From assembly GCA_958299035.1 (NCBI GenBank), contig CATQJL010000223.1, positions 46,178,162-46,242,161 on the forward strand: DNA of 64,000 nucleotides, read 5' to 3'. Source of the DNA: Cylicocyclus nassatus. Lineage: Eukaryota; Nematoda; Chromadorea; Rhabditida; Strongylidae. Of this stretch, positions 44,001-53,605 are shown piece by piece; the first letter of the stretch is position 1; every line of letters begins with the position of its first letter. A model generated the notes under the pieces. That model did no database searches. It saw nothing but the letters and a program-made list of their open reading frames with translations, and was not told the DNA's origin. Both the position numbers and the translations under genes were made by a program.

Positions 44001-45506
44001 CCGCTAACTATGAAGAGTAAGGTTATAGGGACAGCCGCGGTAGCAGGTTCTATCCGAGGGTGAAAAGGCGACTTTCTGTGAAGAAAGCCTAGCTATGGCG
44101 AACGAAGAACGAAGAAAAAGATATAAATTCTACCATTGAAAATTTGAATAAAAGCTATTATGTATATTTGAGTGACGCGATTCGCCCAGTCTAATCGCGG
44201 ATGGCGCTAAGCTTTATAGGACTTTTTCTAATCGGTATGGCACCTTGAGCATAATATAAATAAGTCACTAAATGGTCTACTTAATTTAGCTATCACTGTA
44301 ACATTTGATTCAACTGGCTTGGCACCATTAGGGCGGGGTTTTGTGATCTAATTGAGGCCGCTCGCGCCCGCGACGCACCTGCGTCTCTTTCGCGCGAGCG
44401 CTCTCTGATCACCTAGCCTCAATTAGGTCACGAAGCCCCGCCTTTGACGATGCCAAGCCAGTTGAATCAAATGGTACTATAGTGTCGATAACATTTGTGC
44501 GGAAAAGATTGCTATACTAGCTGACAAAGCTTGCATGTAAAAAGTTAGTAGGCACACCTCCTTGTTTTGCGCGCCAAGGCCATTTTCACGCGCAAATACT
44601 GTCAGCAACGCTAAAATACCATATCACTCAAAGTTTGTGAATAGATGTAAACCACGTCTGGGAAACTTCTTCCCATATTTGTTCTCTCTTACTCTTCCCT
44701 CTTGCCTTTATAATTTAATTATTGTATAATCGTGTAGATTGATTACAGTGAAAGACCAAAATGTTTTTTACACTCATACGTCCTCTATAGAAGAGGGGGG
44801 GGGGAAGAGACGCGACACCAAAAATCTTCAAATGACGGGATTTGGCTTTAATAACGCCTCTCGAAAAGCTTTGGAATTATTTCTATTTTGATATCGTAAT
44901 GAACAAAAGAATCTTCCCTTTATTGATTCCAAATCGCATGAGCAGTAAGAAGCAACTTTTTTGCAATGACATCAAACATTTCAGCAAATGCGTGGCAATG
45001 CGTATGTGGCGAGGAATGGCTTGGAGAATGGCTGGAGAAAGCAGGAGACAGCGATGTCGGAGATGGTAAGGCTACTTTACCTAGATCTCTTCCACTAACA
45101 AGTATGTGTTTCAGGTGTGCTCGGATGTCTTGCTACGGCTGCGCGTAGATGTGCTGTGGATCCACAAATGGAGAAGGACGAGACTCGCTCGGCATGGGTT
45201 ACGGTAACGGCTTCGGTACTGGCAGCAGTTTCACTGCTGATCCTGGTCGCCATCGCATTCCTTTACATCAGCGATGGAAAGCAAAGGGTAAGCGCTGTCA
45301 AACATGTCATGCTTGAAAAGCCTTGTTGTATAAACTCGTTCGAAACCTCACATTTCCAGGTGGTCCTGATGCGACCTCTGTCGCGTCGCACGAACTCGGA
45401 CCTGCACAAGCTGATAGCGGATGTGGATCCGCTAATCGGGCGCGACATGCCGCCGCGGAAGGCGACAACGGGCGACAAGAAGCGTGTCCGTTTCGAAGAC
45501 AACTGA
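32020..45506 (+). CDS. Single-pass leucine-rich-repeat membrane protein with PP1-docking tail (14 exons)
   Basis: Exons: 32020-32127, 33318-33376, 36544-36667, 38418-38592, 38646-38814, 38872-39007, 39222-39304, 39357-39489, 39925-40006, 40064-40200, 40255-40384, 44985-45065, 45115-45287, 45360-45506. They sum to 1737 nt (578 residues plus stop), with every phase matching. Order: signal peptide (about 1-16, LSIFVFLIAITRA), Cys-containing N-cap (20-90), about a dozen extracellular LRRs (roughly 98-440, e.g. LYLRNNHLKAI, LDLSGNRITSL, LSLNDNGIATI, LNLQNNKITSI, LLLSGNQLRSI), C-terminal Cys cap (WQCVCGEEWL, 445-490), TM helix (about 499-524), and a 54-residue cytoplasmic tail ending KKRVRFEDN. Layout is that of the nematode LRR-only transmembrane proteins of the apical matrix and adhesion type (LET-4/EGG-6-like); the exact orthologue is not known to me. 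Introns 2 and 11 are long. Confidence 0.92.
32489..33168. mobile_element. CAGGGTGTCC family TIR element, complete copy (680 bp)
   Basis: Lies in intron 1 of the LRR gene. CAGGGTGTCCGTGAAGTATG and inverted CATACTTTACGGACACTCTG ends are flanked by TA. Long inner arms pair (CTTCATTACTGTAGGATTACG with its complement near 33010). TA target and no coding: a Tc1/mariner-like MITE. Confidence 0.85.
33377..36543 (+). other. LRR gene intron 2 (3.2 kb)
   Basis: GTGAGT donor, TTTTTTGCAG acceptor. No further exon seen. The stretch 35030-35660 has G-rich tracts and AAATTTTTGAAATTTCTTGAAA-like words reminiscent of the poly-C hAT MITEs, but no termini could be fixed. The rest is unremarkable AT-rich sequence. 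Confidence 0.7.
40201..40254 (+). other. 54-nt stop-free intron of the LRR gene
   Basis: GTCTGT...TTCCAG, 18 codons, phase 0, no stop in frame. The flanking exons align to LRR repeats only if it is removed (DHNLLEK|IDVKAFEG). Retention would add 18 residues inside an LRR without a frameshift. Confidence 0.75.
40422..40590. mobile_element. Palindromic MITE, copy A (about 170 bp)
   Basis: Ends TTTGATTCAA and TTGAACCAAA, then GGCGGCTGGAAGGCGGGG against CCCCGCCTTCCAGCCGCC, with inner GTGGCCTAAT / ATTAGGTCAC and a GCGCCCGCAACGC / CGCGCGCC core. Same family as 44303-44472. Confidence 0.8.
41430..41891 (-). repeat. Inverted 3-prime-end copy of the Penelope-like element
   Basis: Reverse complement of about 43000-43455. 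TCTGGTGTAAGTATTGAGGA pairs with the last bases, GGCGCGTGTACCTTCATC with its partner near 43320, and GCATAGCATGTTTGAGCG with 43035-43060. Such an inverted leading segment is a known product of Penelope-type insertion. It would let the transcript end fold into a long hairpin. Confidence 0.9.
41892..43200 (+). pseudogene. Penelope-like RT / GIY-YIG polyprotein, 5-prime truncated, one in-frame stop
   Basis: RT motifs in order: YDAVSLYTNV, GLGMGNRIAPLLA, and the catalytic box YKRYVDDVFVV. After a TGA at 42646-42648 the same frame continues without gaps (PKTWRPYRAPDG) to CXXC-type Cys pairs (CQYC, CQGCG) and a GIY-YIG-like core, VYMIEC..EKYIGESGR, with R and H in LRLDEHRR, ending at the TGA of 43198-43200. 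The N-terminal part of a full-length element (RT thumb upstream region) is missing at the inverted junction. One premature stop and the truncation make it inactive as it stands. Confidence 0.85.
44303..44472. mobile_element. Palindromic MITE, copy B (about 170 bp)
   Basis: ATTTGATTCAACTGGCTTGGCA and inverted TGCCAAGCCAGTTGAATCAAAT ends, then GGCGGGGTTTTGTGA / TCACGAAGCCCCGCC. Closely related to 40422-40590. The two copies bracket the Penelope-like element within one intron. Confidence 0.85.
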
Positions 45507-47429
45507 TCCTCGCCGTCTGCTCAGCTTGTCTTTGGTGGGGCAGCCGCGCCGGTGCCGTCGGCGAGTGGCGCTGCTGCGCCCAGTTGTTGTACGTGTCCGA
45601 ATCCCGTTGTTGATAATCGAGTATTTCGTTAATATACTGACTAACCCTATTTTATGCACCGCTCTGTTTTTTTATATGTACCGCTGGCCCCCTCTGGTTG
45701 AGTGCGTGCCCAACTCAGTCGCGAACACTCAGTCGTCCGTTTATACTCTGTTTCCAAGTGTCTTGCTGTTGCGCATCATGTAGACGTCAATTTCGGTTCC
45801 CACTATTTATGCAAAGAGCGTTTTGTGTGTTTGCCCGTGCATCATGTAGATAGACCTCCACAGACACTTTGATTGTAATCAGTAACGTCGTTGTGTGATT
45901 GCCGTAGCTTTTCGAATTATTTACACAACACTCGGGTCGAGAGCTTTTGATCTATCGTCTTAGACCCTCTAATCACAACTAATCATATGCAGTAATACGA
46001 TTGTAAGCTATCGCCAAACACTGTTCCTCAGTAATGGGCAAGAACTATAATATCTTCGTATTTTATCAAGTTTGTTCAATATTTGTTAAATGCAGTTTGT
46101 AATGAACGTTGATACAAACGTCTTTTTCATGCATACATAGAATAGCTTACTGCATAGCTTTACCCATGATAAGTTTTGCACGTGTCTATAGTAAGACGAA
46201 GGGACCGTAGGATGTGAGAACCGTAGGATTTTTTGTAGCTGACATCGGATCTTGGCGTGAGAGAAAATTTTATCTTGGCAGTAAGATTAGGTGATCCCAA
46301 TTTATGCTGTTCGTTGACTACCTTCTAAAAGTTGCTTCGCATCATCAAATAACTTTGTTCCTAACTGTAGAATTGTGAGATATGTTTAGATGCGCAGAAG
46401 TTATTAAGCCAATAGATGACTTTTTTGGCTAGAACATTAAAATAATTTCTATTCATAATAAGGACGCAGTTGATATTTTTGACTCATTTGCAGTATTCGG
46501 CAAATAGAGACTATGACATTTCCTATGACCAGCTGTTTTACTGTATCTTAATGTATGTGCCCAAATTGGTTTAGGTCACACCTTCGATAGTCTAGAGACC
46601 TACCTCAAAATTGAAGGTTTTGAACATCTGCCCCTCATAAAAAGTGGTGTTTACAGAAAAGCAAAAAAGAAAAAAGATGCAAAAAAGTTAGCGAGAGTAA
46701 AAGAAACTCTTCAAAACCGGATAGAAAAGCTAATGAATTTGGAGTCTATAATATTGATTTCGTGGCACTGCGAAATGCAGGTTTTCGCTCCGACCAGCCA
46801 ATCCAATCCATAACCCGGGAGAAAACCAGGAAAAGCAAATTTTTCTTTGTGAGTGTCTCAAAAACAACCATGTTTCGGAAGTGGTGTAGCAAAGCAAGCT
46901 TAAAGCAAGTTTTTGCTTTTTCATGTCGAAATGCATAAGCCAACCTACTTTTGATGCATCCTTTCAATCACTGTCATTCCTGTTTCCTTCGACGTTGTCT
47001 TGATTGTTGCGCTCATCATTCTGAGCAATGAGTGCTCAAGTTGGAAAAAAATAGCTGCGAAAACACTGAAAGACAACAATGTGAAGAAAATCGCACTGCT
47101 GGATGTGTCCCATGCTGTAAGGGGTGAATGACGATGTCACAGTGTTGGAAGTGAAAGCATTCAAAGGAGGTACAGTATATGAGAAGCGTCATGGTATGAG
47201 TAAAATATAAGGGGGATATAAGGGTGTTGATTGTCATTGGATGGTTTTGGTGGTCATGTTAGATCTTGTGGGTGTGTGACATTTCCGATTTTGTCGATGA
47301 ACTTAGCTGGTCGATGAATCCTGCTGAGAAAGGGATCAATGCGTAGTCAAATATCAGTCAGTTATCGAGAAATTAGATGCAAAAATTGATGAAGGATAGA
47401 TAGAGAAAGTCATTTATTGAAGTAACAGA
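45507..47429. other. 3-prime flank of the LRR gene and intergenic DNA
   Basis: The first few hundred bases must contain the 3-prime UTR. No canonical AATAAA was found soon after the stop, so a variant signal is likely. A block at 46730-46950 has open minus frames but no domain. Nothing else was identified. Confidence 0.4.
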
Positions 47430-47740
47430 TATGCGAAGTTTGGTTCAGATCTCACAACTTTTGCTAGCCTTCTGGGCTAACCATAACAAAACTGCTGAGC
47501 AAAGACGCCAAAAGTCAATGAATCAAAAACGACAACAGATTATTTTCGATAAAAGCTTAGTGACACCTGCCCGCCCTGAAGCTCATGTGTGCGAAGTTTG
47601 GTTCAAGTCTCATAATTTTTTCAATCTTGGGCTGGCAAAAATTTTTCAAGCAAAAACTACAAAATCAATAAGTCAGTGGAAGCAATCGGTATTTTTTGAA
47701 CAAAGTACTTATAATCACACGTCTTGCATTTCCGCATAAA
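47430..47740 (+). repeat. Satellite-like repeat units (20.7-kb family)
   Basis: Two units containing GCGAAGTTTGGTTCA, CTGGGCTAACC/TTGGGCTGGCAAAAAT and AAAAGTCAATGAATCAAAAA, as in the 20690-21960 array. Confidence 0.6.
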
Positions 47741-47871
47741 TGAAATGAGCTATATCCCTCTTGTTTAGCTATTTGGTGAAATTGTTCAAAGCTGCTATAT
47801 GACATATTCCATCGAAACCAAATCATCAATAAAAACAATAGAAATGAACAGACTGCTACGAAAAGTAGCTT

Positions 47872-48258
47872 ATGCTGTTCTGCGGTGTTCAGAACACATG
47901 CGTCTTTAGACTGATTTCATTTCCTCTGTTATTCAAGGCGGGAATTTTTCTGACAAAGAAATGGTCAGAACTTAACCCAGCCACTCCAAACAAGCTGTAT
48001 ATAATAGGACTCGTCTTAAACGCTCATTTCAAATATACGTTTTTTATCTGCGAAGCGACTATCTGGAAGGAGTTATTAGCGTCCAAATATGAGGAATTTT
48101 CTGAGTTTCGACTGATACATTTCCTTGAAAGGCAGCCTGATGGCGCGGATCTACAGTGGCTAGGTTACTTCGACTATAAGGAAGAAGCACACTTACCAAA
48201 AACCAAAATAATTGTTTTTGAAACCTATTTCGTAAAACATGCGCCACAGAACACTTGA
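47872..48258 (+). other. Unrecognised 128-codon open frame
   Basis: The longest simple open frame of the 46-51 kb interval. Its translation has mixed composition (contains WSELNPATPNKLYIIG and FLERQPDGADLQWLGYF), no signal peptide and no domain known to me. It sits between satellite units and a foldback repeat, so it is more likely mobile-element debris than a gene. Splice context does not help. Confidence 0.2.
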
Positions 48259-48309
48259 CAAATCGCACATTTAGACGCTCACAACTCCTCCAGGTAGTCG
48301 CTTAGCAGT

Positions 48310-49036
48310 AACTAGCTGGCATACCCGGCTCCGCCGTATGTTCCGAATAGAAAATTCCATTTCTTAACCGATCCGAACCAAACTTGGCACACATACACTT
48401 CGGGCCCCGGCGGGTGTCACAGTCCACTTTTCGTTATCGATTAATGTCGATTTTATCGATTTTTTGCAAAATTTGAGCTAGGGGGCTGGGATTTGGCACA
48501 GGGGGGTAATCGGGCATGCTGATTACGAATACAATATTAGTTTTCGAAACCGTGCATTACTTTTATCGATTTTATCGATTTTTTTGCAAAATTTGAGCTA
48601 GGGGGCTGGAATTTGGCAGGGGGTGTAATCGAGCATGCTGATCACTCCCGTGGGGGTGATCAGCATGCTCGATTACACCCCTGTGCCAAATCCCAGCCCA
48701 GTAGCTCAAACTTTGCAAAAAAATCGATAAAATCGATAAAAGTAATGCACGATTTTAAAAACTAATATTGTATTCGGAATCCCCATGCTCACTTACCCCC
48801 CTATGCCAACTCCCAGCCCCGTAGCTCAAATTTTGCAAAAAATCGATAAAATCGATATCGATCGATACGAAAAGTAGCCTATGACACCCGCCGGGGCCCG
48901 AAGTGTATGTGTGCCAAGTTTGGTCCCGATCGGTTCAGAAATGGAATTTTCTATTCGGAACATACGTACAGACATACAGACATACAGACATACAGACAGA
49001 CATACAAACAGACATTCAGCTTTATATATAAGATAA
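48310..49036. repeat. Foldback form of the AACTAGCTGGC repeat (727 bp)
   Basis: Left arm: AACTAGCTGGCATACCCGGC head, ..TTGGCACACATACACTTCGG.., then two CGATTTTATCGATTTTTTGCAAAATTTGAGCTAGGGGGC units. Tight turn at about 48650 (GATCACTCCCGTGGGGGTGATC). The right arm is the inverted repeat of the left, then a CAGACATACAGACATACAGA microsatellite and the TTTATATATAAG tail. A head-to-head duplication of the unit explains this. Confidence 0.85.
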
Positions 49037-49089
49037 GCATGCAATTGTGATCGGCGTTTCAAGACGAGTCTTACGATATACAGCACGTT

Positions 49090-49470
49090 TGCTATGGCTG
49101 GGTTACGTTCTGACTTTTCTGCTGAGCAAAAATCGAAAGAATCAATAAGTCAATAGGGGCAACACGTGTGTCCCGAGCAGAAAGGCGTATTAACACACAT
49201 CCCACCCCATACATTATATCTGCCAAATTTGGTGCAAATTCCATGACCCCTTCTATCCTTTCGGGCGAACATACAAAATTTGCTAAACAAAAACTGCAAA
49301 AAATCAAAAAATCGATAAAGTCAAACGCTCCGAGCAAAAAGGCTCATTAATACACTTCCCATGCCATACATTATGTGTTCGGATTCCATAAATCCTTCTA
49401 TTCTTTTTGTTCGAACACACAAAAAGTGGCTGAGCCAAATATTATATAGCATTGATAGTTTGCTGGAATT
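49090..49470 (-). repeat. Satellite-like repeat units, inverted (20.7-kb family)
   Basis: On the minus strand it carries GGATAGAAGGGGTCATGGA, TTTGCACCAAATTTGGCAGA, TAATACGCCTTTCTGCTCGG and TTGACTTATTGATTCTTTCG, matching the plus-strand array at 20690-21960. Confidence 0.7.
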
Positions 49471-49648
49471 TGGTTCAGAACAGCAAAGAAAAGGGAACCA
49501 GAGCCAAATGACCCGTGCCCCGTATTTGAGGTAGCGAGGTAGCGCGCAACGCGCGGAGACGCAAATGAGTAAAGGAGATCGAGAGCCGATGGGGCATTTC
49601 GCTCTGTCGTAGATTCTGCGGGTCTCAACGAAACCCTGCAACATCATA

Positions 49649-50323
49649 CAGGGTGTCCCAAAAAATGTGCACACTGTTTGATCGTAAAAAACTCGCTTGC
49701 CTCGATGTCTTTTGCCGATCTCAATGTACCATTCTGTAGAGCTCGCTTCAACTTAAATTTTCACTATGGAGCAAAACTCCCATCTTCCTTCGTTACTGTA
49801 GGATTACGGCTGGAACTTTGAAGAGGGTTCGAGCCATAAAAGTCGCATTTCGTTCCGAAAAGTAAACCAAACGAACCAGAAACTTCTCTACTAGGCTAAT
49901 TAGAGTCGCTGATTACAGATATGGAATTGGTACACCACGAACATGCTTCCTTCATTATTTCAGGAAAACAGTAACAACTGCTTTTCCAGCGCTCCTTAGA
50001 AATGTGATTACAGCTCTGACAAGGCTTAGAATTTTTGAAGTTGCACGATGAAATCAGCATGTTTTAAAACCCTACTACACAATTTCTAGAGTTTTTCGAG
50101 ACTTTTTTATCGAACGGCTCAATTCACAGTGGCGCTATGTGTTGAAAGTTCATACCATAATCTTACAGTAGCAAAAAGAGATCGGAGTTTCGCTTCATAC
50201 TGCAAAACTAACAATAAACTGAATCTTGCTCTACAGAATGGTACCTAAAGATTGGCGAGAGACATCGAGGCAAGCGAGTTATTGACGATCAAACAGTGTG
50301 CATATTTTTTTGGGGACACCCTG
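49649..50323. mobile_element. CAGGGTGTCC family TIR element, complete copy (675 bp)
   Basis: CAGGGTGTCCCAAAAAATGT and its inverted end are flanked by TA. Pairing runs through GCACACTGTTTGATCG and GCTCGCTTCAACTTAAATTT / AACTGAATCTTGCTCTACAG. Collinear with 32489-33168. Non-coding. Confidence 0.85.
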
Positions 50324-50325
50324 TA

Positions 50326-51540
50326 TTCATTCTGGTCGCCATGACAAGACAGGAACATGATTGCATTGGAAATCGCTCATAAGAATAAAGTAATTTTCGT
50401 GAACTTTTGAAACTAAATCGTAACCTCAAAAGAGGTTATGTGAGATTCGCTATTCTGAATTCTGGTGAAAGTTTCTACAATAACCTTTTTTATGGCCTAA
50501 AAAGGGTCTTGAAAACGCAATATTTCGGTTTTGCTGTGATATTGTAAAGATGTTGTTCCCTATACTTGTTCACATTTATTCCGATTTGTTTATGATCTTA
50601 ACATCTGGGGCTTTGCTCCGAATGACTTATGTTTTTTCCCAGGTGAAGGTCGTATTCTCTCATGGGTCTGAAAGCAAAGGTTACTAGGGTACATGGCTCT
50701 ATGTATCGAGGGTATGGTTTAGGTTCCAGAAACCCATGTCTACGAATAAATAACACCTAACTGCGATGGCTGTCTTAGCAAAAGCGTTTTTCTAAGCAAA
50801 AGTTAGATGACTGTTTTCCTTAATTGTAGACAGCAAACTAGTCTTTAGTCCAGTGGCTTTGAATTTAGATTTCGATCCCCTGAATTAAGTAGATGTAAGA
50901 GTCGTTATTCTTCGGCAAAATCCATTCGAATGACGCTAAAGTGCTCTAGGATTCTTTATGTGCTTGCGGGATGAAGGCGCATCCGCACGAATGCTATTAA
51001 TTTTAAGAAATAAAGCAGCAAAGCAAGCTCGCAGAAAACTTTAACATTTCGAAATTGACGTTCTTGATTCTACTGCGCAAACGATCTAGAACACCACCTT
51101 GCGATTAGCGAATCTGAGCGGGAAGAGATAACGTGCTGCACCATGCGTAGATAGAGAAAAACGCGACTCGTTCGCACTTTAATAGTGGTAGGTAGGGTTA
51201 GGGTATTCCAAATACGGCTCTTTTGGTAATTTGTATTGATTTTGGTGGAAGAAATAGATTAGAGAAATAGAGGAGAAAAAGAAATACGCAATTTTCCCTA
51301 ATTTTGAGTACAAAATACTGAATTTGGGTTCTGAGGAGTTATGGCATTTTTTAAGTTACGCGTAACTTGCATATCAACCTAACATGTGAGAATATCTTTG
51401 AGACATCATTAACCTAGCTGATTCAACGGTCAGTTAATCTATGTCAGTGGAAGACAGGAGAATTTGCGCGAAAACAGCTATACTTGATATTTATACGCAC
51501 GTCTATACGAAATGCTGTGACGTACATTTGGAAAATATAC
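50326..51540. other. Intergenic stretch without recognised feature
   Basis: No exon or repeat terminus identified. Confidence 0.4.
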
Positions 51541-51840
51541 CTTGTTCAGTCTCCTCGCAAATGTTGTCGGCAAGGCAAGAACACCGTATCAACCTTCAAC
51601 TGGTCGTTGCCTCCGCTATAGACCAAAAACATATCACGCGATCTCAGTCGCGACGCGATTTGGCAGTACTCCAATTGGTCATAACTCATCGTAAGAGCTT
51701 TCTGAATGTACGGAAGATGGGGCTTCTAATCAACCTACGAAAGTTATACGTGCTGTGCCTTTGGGGTCTACGAGTATTGATTCTGAAGAGATCTGGCAAA
51801 TTGCCAAATCTCGTGGTGACTGAAATTACGTGAGGTTTGC
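51541..51840 (+). repeat. Dispersed repeat, paralogue of 2541-2830
   Basis: Shares collinear patches with the block just upstream of PP1 and is open over most of its length in one plus frame. Immediately downstream, GCGAAGCGTTGCAGACATTTGAA (51855) and an inverted TTAAATGTCTGCAATGCTCCGC (51976) form a separate hairpin pair. Confidence 0.55.
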
Positions 51841-52732
51841 CTTGGGCCATACTTTGGGCGAAGCGTTGCAGACATTTGAACACGTTAGTCAACTTCTGTA
51901 CAGCATATCCCTGTGGCAATGTCTGATGGCAGAGAGTACGAGAGCATTGGAGTAGAGACTTAACAAGTGCCAACGCCTTTAAATGTCTGCAATGCTCCGC
52001 CCAATGTGTGGCTGCTGAAAATAGCTGAAATATGATTCTCTTGAGATTCAAGGTATGGCATAGATTTAGGTCCACATGCATACATCCTGCGGCGACTGGA
52101 GCGACGTTCCCAATGATGAAAATCGCAGCGGCTGTACCTCTTACTACATTTTTGAGTTTTTTCTTGTGCTAAACAATGGATGTATTTGCAGAAGTTTATA
52201 ACCAGCTGCTTCCTTTCAAGGCTCACGAAACGATTGGGAACCTTCACGATTTGTTCGAACTGTGTTTTGAATCATTAAAATGATCGCAGCAACTGTCGGT
52301 TTTGTATAATGGAATTTCGGGGAACTTGCTTCAGTGTGCACTGTCTAAATAGTTTCTGTTACTAACGTAACTGCCAACAAAAAAAGCATCCACTTACACT
52401 TAAGTTGTGGTCAGCAAAGTTAATGCCAGAAAAGTGCGTATGCTGAAGGTACTGTGAAACCCCTTCAAATCATCATTAGAAATTGCATGAAAAAGCAGTA
52501 AGAAACTAAAACCCCATCAAGTAAGAGGTTTGGTGGCCTATAAAGATACCTGAATTTTACACTAATCTAAGCAAGAGGTCATCTGGGCATCCGACAATAG
52601 GCAAGTTAGTAACGTCACCTACAATATTAGAGTGTCTACGTTTAGTGGGAAGCAAGAAGAAACAACGCGCGTGTTCCCATCTGTGAAGATAGAATCGGCA
52701 CCTCTTTCACCTCCTCTGATGATTAATTAAGG

Positions 52733-52935
52733 TCATGCATAAGCATGACCTGCTTTGATATGAGAACCGTTACTGCCCAAATATTCTAACTTACTTACCA
52801 TTGCACCCATAAACATGTGATGGACTCGATAAAGCTGCCGAGCTACACTGACTACCAAAAGGTACGGTGCTCCACCAAAGGAGCTATTACCGCCTAAGGC
52901 ACTACAAACCACAGAACCCACCATCACATCTTTCA
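52733..52935. repeat. Hairpin-headed repeat unit, copy 1
   Basis: Starts with AGGTCATGCATAAGCATGACCT, then CACCCATAAACATGTGATGGACTCGATAAAG and CGCCTAAGGCAC. Diverged relative of the units at 54409 and 54659. Only this copy keeps an open minus-strand frame across its length, with GTAAGT after a Met codon, so the family may descend from a gene fragment. Confidence 0.6.
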
Positions 52936-53210
52936 ACCGCATGTACACATGTGCTTCGCTGCTTGGATGGATTATAAAAGAAGCTTTGAGGCAAGTGAGG
53001 AGCGGATAAGAAGGAACTGTGGAACTAGTTTTTCTTGAAAAAATAGTGATTGCGTTTTGTCAGGGTGATCATCCGCTGGTAAAAGTGAACCTTATCAAAA
53101 GAAGGTCGTATTGTGCATTTACTGGGATTGAGACGTGCAAATTGTCGATCCATCGTACTGCTCACTAACTGAGGATGACGAACCGTGAAAGATCAGAGAC
53201 CACTAGGTAC

Positions 53211-53542
53211 CAGTGGCGTACCGAGGGGGAGGAGCGGGGGGGGGGGGCGCCACTCCGAGAATGGGTCGCGAAATTTTTGAAAGTTACTTAAATGCGTTAT
53301 AAAAATGTGCAAAGGACTTGTCTTTACTTGTGAACAATTAAAATACTTTTTAAGAATTTTTAAAAATACAAATTAGCCCTGTAAAAAAAATTTTTTCGGG
53401 GGCGTGGCTCGTTGGGTAGCAAAAATCTTGAGAATCACCCCAAAAATTTTTTCGGAATGTGTGGCTAACGCCACGCATCTTCATTAGAAAAATTATTTTG
53501 TCGCCCCTCCCCCTCCGAGCCGAAATCCTAGGTACGCTACTG
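53211..53542. mobile_element. hAT-type MITE, copy 3
   Basis: Perfect 8-bp target duplication CTAGGTAC (53203-53210, 53543-53550). Termini CAGTGGCGTACC and GGTACGCTACTG. The interior carries GGGGGGGGGGGGG and TGTAAAAAAAATTTTTTCGGGGGCGTGG. Best-preserved copy of the family and a clean hAT signature. Confidence 0.9.
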
Positions 53543-53605
53543 CTAGGTACATTGTACAACGTCGAGCTCCACGTCTCGTAAGAGGCAAAGCGCAAAATAC
53601 TAAAC

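Larger units (their letters stand above)
40385..44984 (+). other. LRR gene intron 11 (4.6 kb) with retroelement
   Basis: Separates the last LRR (DTLEAIDIT) from the cap (SNAWQC) and joins in phase 1 to give Ser. It contains two copies of one palindromic MITE and a Penelope-like element, annotated separately. 40600-41380 and 43470-44300 show no exon. Confidence 0.85.
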
